The notes below the pieces were generated by a model that was not told the origin of the DNA, searched no databases, and was given only the letters and a program-made list of their open reading frames with translations. From the IMG/VR virus record IMGVR_UViG_3300030012_003086, positions 24,508-88,507 of that record: a stretch of 64,000 nt of DNA; one strand, given 5' to 3'. This document shows positions 43,453 through 51,134 of this stretch, piece after piece (positions within the stretch are counted from its first letter, which is position 1; every line of letters begins with the position of its first letter). The DNA is from a virus. The position numbers and the translations under genes are program-made.

Positions 43453-43668
43453 CTATACCTCCCAACTGTGCCAAAAGGTATCTAATATCCAACCTAGAAT
43501 ATTAATATCAAAAACACCCATAATGTTTCCAATAAAGAAAGAGAATATAGCGGCAAAAGTGCCCCAAAACCATGCTCTCATTTTTAAAAATAAAATATCT
43601 GCTGAATGCGCTCTTTGCTGATTATATGCATAATCAGAATCAGAAAAACCTAGAAAATCAGAAATCAT
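43453..43668 (-). CDS. Small membrane protein
   Basis: 71 residues, GAGGCGG upstream of ATG 43668. Residues about 33-65 (FWGTFAAIFSFFIGNIMGV and the following hydrophobic stretch) can form one or two membrane helices. Upstream neighbour of the GTPase and probably translationally coupled to it. Confidence 0.6.
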   Translation of the reverse strand: MISDFLGFSDSDYAYNQQRAHSADILFLKMRAWFWGTFAAIFSFFIGNIMGVFDINILGWILDTFWHSWEV

Positions 43669-43677
43669 TTAACCGCC

Positions 43678-44073
43678 TCACTGAAGAGTAGCGGCTAAAA
43701 ATTCACTTCCAACAGTGTTATCATCAGTGGTTTCGATGTTAGAATACTGCTGGAAAGTCGTTCCACCATATTGCTTTGCGCTTTCTTGCATCTTTCTCAA
43801 CTGTTGCTCATCTCTTGCTTTTCTTTCCCAATAGGCCGCAATTTTTCTATCAAGTAGCCACATCTCTATTTTATCATTTAGTGCCAAATCAAACAGTGCT
43901 TTCATTACCATAATAGCACCTATCGTTCCTAAACCAAATAATACAGAGTGTGCTAAAGGACCATATGGGAATCCTAAACCTATCTGTGCATAAACCATAA
44001 CGTTAGCACCACTTAATGCACCAACGAAAAGTATAGTCATAACTAATCTAGTATCTTGATTCAATGCAGGCAT
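43678..44073 (-). CDS. Two-helix membrane protein
   Basis: 131 residues. Two hydrophobic segments (LVMTILFVGALSGANVMVY and LAHSVLFGLGTIGAIMVMKAL) are followed by a charged helical and Gln-rich tail that would lie on one membrane side. Holin-like topology but longer than most holins, and no endolysin is seen nearby. Part of the membrane cluster in the head operon. Confidence 0.6.
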   Translation of the reverse strand: MPALNQDTRLVMTILFVGALSGANVMVYAQIGLGFPYGPLAHSVLFGLGTIGAIMVMKALFDLALNDKIEMWLLDRKIAAYWERKARDEQQLRKMQESAKQYGGTTFQQYSNIETTDDNTVGSEFLAATLQ

Positions 44074-44083
44074 TTAATTCACC

Positions 44084-44407
44084 TCAAGCAAATTCGACGG
44101 AAACTGCTGCGCCTTCGTCTGCTCCACTACTAATGTCCAAATAAAGACCATTGGTTGCAATTACACCATGCATATCAAACTCGATGTTTTCGGTTTGACC
44201 TAGCGTAATTCTAACCAATTCCTTACCCGATGCAGCCGAAGCATTATCCCATACTGACACTGTTGTTGGATTAATTCCTGTTAGTGAAGCATGTATTGAA
44301 ATAAGTTTACACCTATCACCGCTAATAGTCTGACTTGAAGTTAAAACTCCGCTACTTCTGCAACCCGACATATGTTTCCACCATTCGACTTTAGGGATAA
44401 CTCCCAC
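44084..44407 (-). CDS. Small beta-rich virion protein (decoration-like)
   Basis: 107 residues from GTG 44407 with AAGGT upstream. Beta-sandwich-like pattern (CKLISIHASLTG, TTVSVWDNASAASGKELVRI, LYLDISSGADEGAAVSVEF) of the sort found in capsid decoration or fibre-like proteins. Close to the major capsid gene. Function inferred from composition and position. Confidence 0.5.
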   Translation of the reverse strand: MGVIPKVEWWKHMSGCRSSGVLTSSQTISGDRCKLISIHASLTGINPTTVSVWDNASAASGKELVRITLGQTENIEFDMHGVIATNGLYLDISSGADEGAAVSVEFA

Positions 44408-44423
44408 TTAAACCTTATTGGGA

Positions 44424-44762
44424 TTATTCGGACTCTTCGGCCTTTTCAACTACCGGAGCAGTTGTTTTTTTGGCTTTAGATTTTCTAGTCTTCTTTGGTA
44501 AAAGAAGAGCACACAATTCCTCATGAGTGGTAATATTAGTGCCTAATTCTTTAGAAAGCACTTCAAAAATCCCGATATCTAATTGCATCATTTCTTCTCT
44601 GTCTGATTCATCAAAAACAAAATTTAAGTTTTTGTCACTATATCGAACCAAAGCCCCAATTAATGATGGGAATGTAACGGGTTCGAGACTTGTTTTACTT
44701 AGCCTCAAACCCATTACATTCAAAGAAAACGGAGATGCACTACTCAGTTTTACTTTAACCAA
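44424..44762 (-). CDS. Hypothetical small protein with Lys/Ala-rich tail
   Basis: 112 residues from TTG 44762, 6 nt after GAGGG. Folded N-terminal 85 residues and a tail KKTRKSKAKKTTAPVVEKA followed by acidic residues. Not recognised. Between two decoration-like genes; might be a capsid accessory protein. Confidence 0.5.
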   Translation of the reverse strand: MVKVKLSSASPFSLNVMGLRLSKTSLEPVTFPSLIGALVRYSDKNLNFVFDESDREEMMQLDIGIFEVLSKELGTNITTHEELCALLLPKKTRKSKAKKTTAPVVEKAEESE

Positions 44763-44771
44763 TCAAATCCC

Positions 44772-45137
44772 TCAGATATTGCCGAACACTCTAACTCGGA
44801 ATTGCATTCCACTGTGAGTCCCACCATCCGCTACTTCAGCAGGGGTCGCTTGTAACGCTTGAACCAATAACATTGTTACTGAATCTGCGCTAGTATAACT
44901 TCCATCTGTTCCTGATATTACAAATGTCGGGTAAAACAATACATTACTTGTTCCCGTATGGGAAATTGAACTGATTGAATTTAGCCCAAATTTGCTTGCA
45001 GACATGACTACTCCGCTTGCATCGTATGTGGAAACATCAATTAGAGCATCAACCATATATTCATCACCATTTGCTCTAGGCTTAGTGAATCCCTTATGGT
45101 CGGCTAATAGAGTAACCGTAAATACTTCTTCTGTCAA
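44772..45137 (-). CDS. Small beta-rich capsid-associated protein
   Basis: 121 residues from TTG 45137 with GAGGTGA at 6 nt. All-beta pattern (VFTVTLLADHKGFTKPR onward, ending MQFRVRVFGNI). Directly after the major capsid gene, the usual site of decoration/head-stabilisation proteins. Confidence 0.55.
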   Translation of the reverse strand: MTEEVFTVTLLADHKGFTKPRANGDEYMVDALIDVSTYDASGVVMSASKFGLNSISSISHTGTSNVLFYPTFVISGTDGSYTSADSVTMLLVQALQATPAEVADGGTHSGMQFRVRVFGNI

Positions 45138-45148
45138 GTTAAATCACC

Positions 45149-46504
45149 TCACAGAAGGTTTGTGACTTTACCTTGTCCTTTCCAATATGAGCAACCCAAT
45201 TCACCAATTGTTCGGTAAAGAGCCTTGTTTCCGAGGGTTCCGACACCGAATGGGTTTCCGTTGCTAATACCATCCTCAAAGTATTGAGTTGGTTTCATAA
45301 CAGATAGCCATAGATGGTCTGTATCTAGGAATAACATATCGCTAATACAAGATGAATTTACACCTGTGGAAGCCATAGCAGCAACAGGAATTAGAGGAAT
45401 ATCGTAGTAAGTTGATACTCTAAATCCTACTTCTTGACCTTTAACACCACGAACACCGTTTACGGTTGGAACAATTTCTTTTCTATCCATAAATCTCTCT
45501 TGTGCTTGTAGCAAATCAGAGATAGTTTGTAGTGTATCATATCCTGTTAGAATAACCTTTGGTGAACCACCGGCAACACGAATTAGTCTTAGCATTTCAT
45601 TAAGAACAGTTAGTGTTAGTTGGCGAGCATCTGCGCTAGCATAAGAATCACCAAAAGTAACCTGTGAATCTAGGAAAGAAGCAGCGTCACGGTTTGTTGA
45701 GAATAGATGACTCAATTCATTCGCAGTTGCGCTTGATACTAGATTTGCGGTAGCCATAGCATCCAATTCAGCCTTTGAAGAAACAATCTTGTTTAGAGAA
45801 GTATAGTTTCTCTCAATTGTATCAACAGTAACTGAACCGGAAACTGCTGAACCTGCTGCATAGAATTCTAGAGGCATAACTAGCATAGCATTCTGAACTT
45901 CAGCGTGGTGCTTACCCATATCTTCACGCATTTGCGCTCTAATATCGCCAATTCCATCATCAATTTGTGCCATTTCCATAGCCAATTCGCTGAATTCAAA
46001 TTGATGTGCAATAATTTTAGGACTTGTGAACAATTGCTCATACTTTGGCGCAATAGAAGCCAAACCATCAGCAACAGTATCTAGACCTGCGTTCTCAGGA
46101 ACACCACCAATAATATCTGCTCTAGGAGAAGTTGAACCGAGATTTGCAGCATCTTTTGAACCTTCAACATCTAATGCTAGGAAATTACCACTACCACCAG
46201 CAGGTCTTTCTGACAATACTCTCCAACCGCTAGAAGTATATGGCCTCTTAGAAATTACTGAAAGAGCATTACATTCACGGTTTAACATAGACCAAACTTT
46301 TTGTCCGTAAACTTGATTGTATAATGCTCCTAGAGAAGAAGCAGCAGTAGTTCCACTACCGACTCCTAGAGAAACATCATGGCCTGTGTGAATACCTGCC
46401 ACTGCACCAACCTGTTTTAGCAATTGGTTGTTTAGTCCCGCATTTGCGCCCATTCCGTAAGTATTAGCCTCTAAATCTGCAATTGTGTTAATATATCCAC
46501 TCAT
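45149..46504 (-). CDS. Major capsid protein (HK97 fold)
   Basis: 451 residues. The region around residue 100 (VISKRPYTSSGWRVLSERP), the long helix with FEFSELAMEMAQIDDGIGD and the pattern AQMREDMGKHHAEVQNAML match HK97-fold spine and E-loop elements. Later GGSPKVILTGYDTLQTISDLL and LLQAQERFMD are typical of the A domain. Follows a protease/scaffold gene, as expected. Forms the icosahedral shell. Codon use is somewhat richer in C and G than neighbours, as for highly expressed genes. Confidence 0.88.
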   Translation of the reverse strand: MSGYINTIADLEANTYGMGANAGLNNQLLKQVGAVAGIHTGHDVSLGVGSGTTAASSLGALYNQVYGQKVWSMLNRECNALSVISKRPYTSSGWRVLSERPAGGSGNFLALDVEGSKDAANLGSTSPRADIIGGVPENAGLDTVADGLASIAPKYEQLFTSPKIIAHQFEFSELAMEMAQIDDGIGDIRAQMREDMGKHHAEVQNAMLVMPLEFYAAGSAVSGSVTVDTIERNYTSLNKIVSSKAELDAMATANLVSSATANELSHLFSTNRDAASFLDSQVTFGDSYASADARQLTLTVLNEMLRLIRVAGGSPKVILTGYDTLQTISDLLQAQERFMDRKEIVPTVNGVRGVKGQEVGFRVSTYYDIPLIPVAAMASTGVNSSCISDMLFLDTDHLWLSVMKPTQYFEDGISNGNPFGVGTLGNKALYRTIGELGCSYWKGQGKVTNLL

Positions 46505-46505
46505 C

Positions 46506-47732
46506 TTAAATTCCTCCTACCATCTTATGAATGTCATTCCAGTCCATTTCTGCAATTTCATCCAATGAAGGGAGTTTAATTTGAGACTCTTCTTGAGCCT
46601 TTAGAATAGTCTCTTTCTCAGCAGTTAGAGACTTTCTTAGTTGTGTAAATTCTTCCTTTAGGGAAGCAATTTCTGTCTTTGCATCGTAATTTGCTTTAGC
46701 GATTGCATTTGTTCTTGATGTAGTTTCAGCCTCAAATCTGGCTTCAAACTGCTTTTGAAGATTATCGTAAGCCAATTTTTCTAATTGTTCTTGACGGAAT
46801 GCTTCGTAAGCCTTCTCAATGTTTCCTACTGACAAATCAAGTGTTTCTAATTCATTGTTGTTATATGCTTTAACAACAGGCAAATCAGAAGCCTTTGGAT
46901 TTCCATTCTCAATAACGACTCTATCCGCAGGTTCACCGATTTCAACACCAGCACCATCTAGAGTTGAAAGCAAAGCCTTTGCTTCTCTGTCTCTTTCTTC
47001 AGTGCCCATATCCATCAATTCTTCTTCTTCTTCATCGGCTCTTTCCATGTTGTCCATGTATTCGCCCATGCCCTTTTCTTTTTCTTCAGGCATTTCTTTT
47101 GCATACATGCCTTTTTCATCTTCTTTTTCTTCTTCTTTTCTTAACATATTGACTTCCTCCATTAGAGTGTCCAATTCTGCTAGTGCTTTTTCTAGTTTAC
47201 TCATTTTTTTTGCCTCCTTATCTTGCTTTAAAATATCAAATTTCGCTTCCGGGTTTATTCCTTTTTCACATATTGTTACTTCATGCAATTCTAGTTTGCT
47301 TATTTCATTGTAATCTCCTAACTCTGGGTGATTTTTCTTTACTTTATGTATCGCTTGCCCCCCAATGCTAAATGACCTCAATGAACCTTTTCTTATGCCT
47401 CGATTTATTTCTTTGGCTTTTTCTATATCATCCCTTAATTTAATCACTACAAAAAATCCTACATCATCAACTTCAGTTTTCCATAGTTTTCCGTTCTTAT
47501 CTCGATATGATTTAATTACCTCTCCGACTTGAACATTTGAATGGTTTGTCATTACATTCCTAAATTTGGGATTCTCCATGTATTTTTCGACTGCATCTTC
47601 TAATGCTTTGAGTGTAATTAAATCATTTTGCTTATCAACGATTTCGATGCTTGCATATCCTCCAATCATTAAATCGTCACTTTTGAGTATTCTGAAATCA
47701 TCATTATGATTAGCCATAATAGCAGATGCCAT
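46506..47732 (-). CDS. Prohead protease fused to scaffold (XkdF-like), with C-terminal MDWNDIHKMV peptide
   Basis: 408 residues, GAGGAAGA upstream of ATG 47732. Residues 20-170 are an XkdF-like maturation protease: a His in MTNHSNVQVGEV, then KGSLRSFSIGGQ with the likely catalytic Ser, and ELHEVTICEKGINPEA near the end of the domain. Residues 175-395 are acidic coiled coil typical of scaffolds. The last 18 residues (EIAEMDWNDIHKMVGGI) repeat a peptide found at the end of the small protein at 50,522 and resemble the tag at the start of many small late proteins. Function: capsid assembly and maturation cleavage. Confidence 0.85.
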   Translation of the reverse strand: MASAIMANHNDDFRILKSDDLMIGGYASIEIVDKQNDLITLKALEDAVEKYMENPKFRNVMTNHSNVQVGEVIKSYRDKNGKLWKTEVDDVGFFVVIKLRDDIEKAKEINRGIRKGSLRSFSIGGQAIHKVKKNHPELGDYNEISKLELHEVTICEKGINPEAKFDILKQDKEAKKMSKLEKALAELDTLMEEVNMLRKEEEKEDEKGMYAKEMPEEKEKGMGEYMDNMERADEEEEELMDMGTEERDREAKALLSTLDGAGVEIGEPADRVVIENGNPKASDLPVVKAYNNNELETLDLSVGNIEKAYEAFRQEQLEKLAYDNLQKQFEARFEAETTSRTNAIAKANYDAKTEIASLKEEFTQLRKSLTAEKETILKAQEESQIKLPSLDEIAEMDWNDIHKMVGGI

Positions 47733-47772
47733 TCTTCCTCACCCCTGTTTATTTCCTTTCACTATATTAACT
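47733..47772 (-). promoter_or_regulatory. Spacer upstream of the capsid gene set; possible promoter
   Basis: 40 nt between the ligase and the protease/scaffold gene in an otherwise overlapping operon. On the minus strand it contains TTAATATAG about 30-35 nt before the protease ATG and then AGGGGTGAGGAAG as ribosome site. A TATA-like promoter for capsid genes is possible but weakly supported. Confidence 0.25.
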
Positions 47773-50271
47773 TCACTGTGGAATTTTAATTTTTGCATAC
47801 TTATCTTCGTAAATATTCCAAATACCATCATCAGTTTTACTATCCACAGGTTCCTGTTCATAACCTGTCCATGCTAACCACATCTTTTTACCCTTTACAG
47901 GTAGATATCTGATATGAAGTTTAGTCTCAAACTTGTTTCCATCTAAGAAATATTCATGATATCCCTCTCTTTGAACGCCTAATTCAACAGTTCCACTATC
48001 AATTACCTTTTCTTTTTCTATATTAGTCGCTACTTGTGCAGGATATTTTCCCGCAGCACCAAACAAATCAAACAATTCTTCCTCGTTTTCTAAATCAATA
48101 GTCCAATTAATAGTATCTTCACCTAACTTAATTGATAGAGTAATATTATCATCTTCTCTAGCATATATTTTGAAAGGACCGCTTCTTTTTTCTTTGGGGG
48201 TTTTATACTCTTTCTTAATTTCTTCAGTGTCCTTTTGGACTTTATCGTAACTCATGAAGAGTTTTTTAGTTTGAGGATTGTAATCTATACCATCTCTATT
48301 ATCAGCCCATTCCACTAAACCATCTTTTCCATCTTTTACAATGTCTTTATATTCAGCAATGTTTTCTTTTACTAGATAGTCATGCACTTCTTTTAATGTT
48401 CTAGGACCATTGTCTGTTAAATAACGAATAATTGCATTTGCCAAAATTCCTTGTTTAGTTTTCATTATCTCTTGCACTTGTTCTTTCCAAATATCAATAT
48501 CCAACATAGCATTCTTAGACATTAAATTATGTTCTTCAAAGAAAGTAAAACCGCTTAAGTCAAACTTTAATATTGCTTCACCGTGAATATGGTCCGTTAT
48601 TTTGAATCCTTTTGTTAGTGCAGTTACATCATAATTTAGAGATTTCTTAGTATCTTGTGCTAAGAATTCTAAAGTAACCACTTTGTCGGGCATTTCGACT
48701 TCCGGTATTTCTATTACCTTTGCAGAATATAGAGTAAATCTTTCACCGGCTTGTTTTACTTCATCAACTTTTACTCTAACTATATCTCCTACATTTACAG
48801 AAGTTTTAGTATTAAGAGTCTTACCGACGTTCATGTATTTTTTACCGTCAATTTCTTCTATAAATTTACTTTCCTCATCAGTCGGACCAATATCAACACC
48901 AACAGTATAAGAATATAAATTGCTTTTTGTTTTCTTTTTATCCAAGATAATAACATCTAAATCAACAAACTTTTTCCACTTAATCCATTTAGGGTTCTTT
49001 CTTGTTCCTAGATAATAAGTCGAAGTAGCATCTTTAATTACTACGCCTTCAGCAGTAGGCATATTCATAATTGTCTTAGAATATTCTTCTATATCTTTTA
49101 GACTATCTGCCATTCTAGTATCTCTCTTAGATGGGAATACTAAATACTCAGAAGAATGGGACGAATAATTATTGAATAAGGTAGTAATTCTATTGGACAA
49201 TTCTTCGTCAAGAAGAGTTTGTTCTTCGTGTCGCATAATATCAAAAACATGGCATTTTAATTTAGCATCTTTGTATTTTCCTTTGAATACGTGAGCAATA
49301 GTGTCTGCCCTATGTAAAGAATCTTCACCACTAAATAAAATCAATTCAGCATCTAAAATACAGTCGCCAAAGTGTTTTTTCTTTAATTCATCAACTATAT
49401 CAGAGCATTTATCTGTTATATTCTTTTTATTATAGGAATAGACTTTAACCGACTTATCAAACTTATGAAGTTGCACTCTCATGCCATCATATTTTTCTTG
49501 AACAACCCAATCGCCACTGAAACCTTTCAATTCATTGATATCTTCAATGTCAAATATCCTATACATCGGTTTATTAGGAATAATGAAATCACTAATTGAC
49601 TTTTCTTCTTCTGATTTTTTCATGTCAATATCAACCAATTCTTCCCATTCCTTTTCTTCATGTTGGGAAAAGAAAACTAAATGCAATAGGTCTAAGGCTG
49701 CCTTTACTTTAGATTCCACTTTTTTTGAGTCTTTCCCATCCCCATAATGCTCAATAATATACAGTGCTATATCGTCTTCCTCTAGGTCAAGACCCATAAG
49801 ACCCTCGGTAATTGAGTCCGGTTCCATGTCTTTTATTGATAATGTTTCAGCAGTTAGAGCATTGTTGTGATTTCTTAGCGCATAATGAACAAATTTGACC
49901 ATAGATTCGGGATTTGTCATTAACTCTTCAAGAACATTACCTTTGAATCTTTTAGCAAACGGGTCTTCAACTAATTTAGAATTATATCTTAGAAGTTTTA
50001 TTTTTTCAAATAAGTTTTTTGCTTCAGTTGTTTTAACATCATTAACGCTATTGTTTTCTAAATCATCTTCATCAATAAAATTTTTCATTTCTTTTCCAGC
50101 AGCATCTAATTCATCATAGGATTCTTTAATTAATTTAACTGTTGCTCTCCAACGACTCCCATATTCTTTTGGGTCATGTCGTGCAGATAAATAGGCAACC
50201 CTTGTCTTTTCAAAAAGACGCATTATTTCGACTGATGGTTGTCTATCTTTTTCGATAGAACCTAATTTCAT
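47773..50271 (-). CDS. Second ATP-dependent DNA ligase, large, in the head module
   Basis: 832 residues, far longer than the 513-residue ligase of the replication module. Residues 1-240 are a divergent helical N-terminus. Motif I is QEKYDGMR with Lys at about 260; CILDAELILF is motif III; AEGVVIKDA is motif IV; KWIKWKKF is motif V. An OB domain follows to about 550. The last 170 residues form an extra beta domain (SGPFKIYARED, VIDSGTVELGVQREG, FETKLHIRYLPVKGKKMWLAW) that loosely resembles the phosphoesterase domain of LigD in strand order but lacks its His ligands. Located between portal-side genes and the protease; possible role in packaged-DNA repair or as virion cargo. Confidence 0.88.
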   Translation of the reverse strand: MKLGSIEKDRQPSVEIMRLFEKTRVAYLSARHDPKEYGSRWRATVKLIKESYDELDAAGKEMKNFIDEDDLENNSVNDVKTTEAKNLFEKIKLLRYNSKLVEDPFAKRFKGNVLEELMTNPESMVKFVHYALRNHNNALTAETLSIKDMEPDSITEGLMGLDLEEDDIALYIIEHYGDGKDSKKVESKVKAALDLLHLVFFSQHEEKEWEELVDIDMKKSEEEKSISDFIIPNKPMYRIFDIEDINELKGFSGDWVVQEKYDGMRVQLHKFDKSVKVYSYNKKNITDKCSDIVDELKKKHFGDCILDAELILFSGEDSLHRADTIAHVFKGKYKDAKLKCHVFDIMRHEEQTLLDEELSNRITTLFNNYSSHSSEYLVFPSKRDTRMADSLKDIEEYSKTIMNMPTAEGVVIKDATSTYYLGTRKNPKWIKWKKFVDLDVIILDKKKTKSNLYSYTVGVDIGPTDEESKFIEEIDGKKYMNVGKTLNTKTSVNVGDIVRVKVDEVKQAGERFTLYSAKVIEIPEVEMPDKVVTLEFLAQDTKKSLNYDVTALTKGFKITDHIHGEAILKFDLSGFTFFEEHNLMSKNAMLDIDIWKEQVQEIMKTKQGILANAIIRYLTDNGPRTLKEVHDYLVKENIAEYKDIVKDGKDGLVEWADNRDGIDYNPQTKKLFMSYDKVQKDTEEIKKEYKTPKEKRSGPFKIYAREDDNITLSIKLGEDTINWTIDLENEEELFDLFGAAGKYPAQVATNIEKEKVIDSGTVELGVQREGYHEYFLDGNKFETKLHIRYLPVKGKKMWLAWTGYEQEPVDSKTDDGIWNIYEDKYAKIKIPQ

Positions 50272-50282
50272 TGTATCACTTC

Positions 50283-50522
50283 TTAATACTTAGATTCTTG
50301 ACCTGCTAAACCATATCCATCAGTTTCTCTATTTTTAGGAATTAATTCACTATCTTTAACTTCTTCTGCTTTTGGTCTTTTTACTTTGACTACTTCAGCA
50401 TCATCCTTTTCGGGACTTCTGTTATTATCATTAAGAGACAATTCTAATTCTTTTTTAGCACTTCTAGCCTTTTCAATAGCAAGACTGACAATTCTTTCTT
50501 CTTTTGTTACTCTTTCCGGCAT
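50283..50522 (-). CDS. Small charged helical protein
   Basis: 79 residues. Charged helix (EERIVSLAIEKARSAKKEL) and a disordered Lys/Glu/Pro tail. Overlaps the previous gene by 1 nt. Not recognised. Possibly a minor scaffold or internal protein, given its neighbours. Confidence 0.5.
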   Translation of the reverse strand: MPERVTKEERIVSLAIEKARSAKKELELSLNDNNRSPEKDDAEVVKVKRPKAEEVKDSELIPKNRETDGYGLAGQESKY

Positions 50523-50773
50523 TAATTTCCACCTGCCTTTTCGACCATTTTATGAATCTCGGACCAATCCATAGTTGAAATATCTTTTGGCATTCCTGTT
50601 GGAGAACCAATTGAATTATCCATAGCAGGAGTTGGACTATTAGTTACTACAAAGCCTGCTTTCATGAGTATGCTATCTTTAGCATAAATTGTCTTTTCTA
50701 AATCTTCAACCTTTGAGGCTAGTGCTTTAATTATCTCTAATAATTCTTCATTAATTGTGTTTTCTTCTGTCAT
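50522..50773 (-). CDS. Small coiled-coil protein with C-terminal MDWSEIHKMV peptide
   Basis: 83 residues from ATG 50773, 5 nt after GAAGTGA; an upstream in-frame ATG at 50800 lacks a ribosome site. N-terminal coiled coil (EELLEIIKALASKVEDLEK), Pro/Ser linker, and the terminal peptide DISTMDWSEIHKMVEKAGG. The same peptide ends the protease/scaffold protein, so the two probably bind the same partner, most likely the capsid protein. This could be a small scaffold. Confidence 0.6.
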   Translation of the reverse strand: MTEENTINEELLEIIKALASKVEDLEKTIYAKDSILMKAGFVVTNSPTPAMDNSIGSPTGMPKDISTMDWSEIHKMVEKAGGN

Positions 50774-50777
50774 AATA

Positions 50778-51134
50778 TCACTTCTTTTTTGTCCGGCCAT
50801 AAATTAAATCATCAAGTTGCCTATACAGTAACTCATATTCTTTACGTAACTTCGTAGCAGTAGCAACAATATCAAGGTTCCTATCATCCATTGATTTCAT
50901 TTTCTTACTAAGTTTCTTATCAGATTTAGTTAAATCCAATTCTTTGAGAGTATCAATCAATTCACCTAATTTAGTAAAGTCTTGACCAAAAAATTCAGTG
51001 GGAGAAGCCGCTTGAATAGTCTTTTTAAGTCTCTTTCTAGCCTTTGGGTCTAACGAATCGAGTATGCTTTTAGGCTTAGTTTTTTCTTTTTTTATGATAA
51101 TCTCTTTTCCATCATTATAATAATCCCATGTCAT
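50778..51134 (-). CDS. Helical basic hypothetical protein
   Basis: 118 residues. Starts MTWDYYNDGKEI, which shares M-T-W with the tagged proteins but not the rest of the tag. Contains ARKRLKKTIQAASPTEFFG and a C-terminal helix. Lys-rich throughout. Overlaps the upstream gene by 4 nt. Not recognised. Confidence 0.55.
   Translation of the reverse strand: MTWDYYNDGKEIIIKKEKTKPKSILDSLDPKARKRLKKTIQAASPTEFFGQDFTKLGELIDTLKELDLTKSDKKLSKKMKSMDDRNLDIVATATKLRKEYELLYRQLDDLIYGRTKKK

Noticed and set aside
46819-47313. 164-codon open frame on the plus strand inside the protease/scaffold gene
   Set aside because: It is antisense to an Asp/Glu/Lys coding region, giving a low-complexity Ser/Phe translation, with no ribosome site. 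It is a shadow frame.
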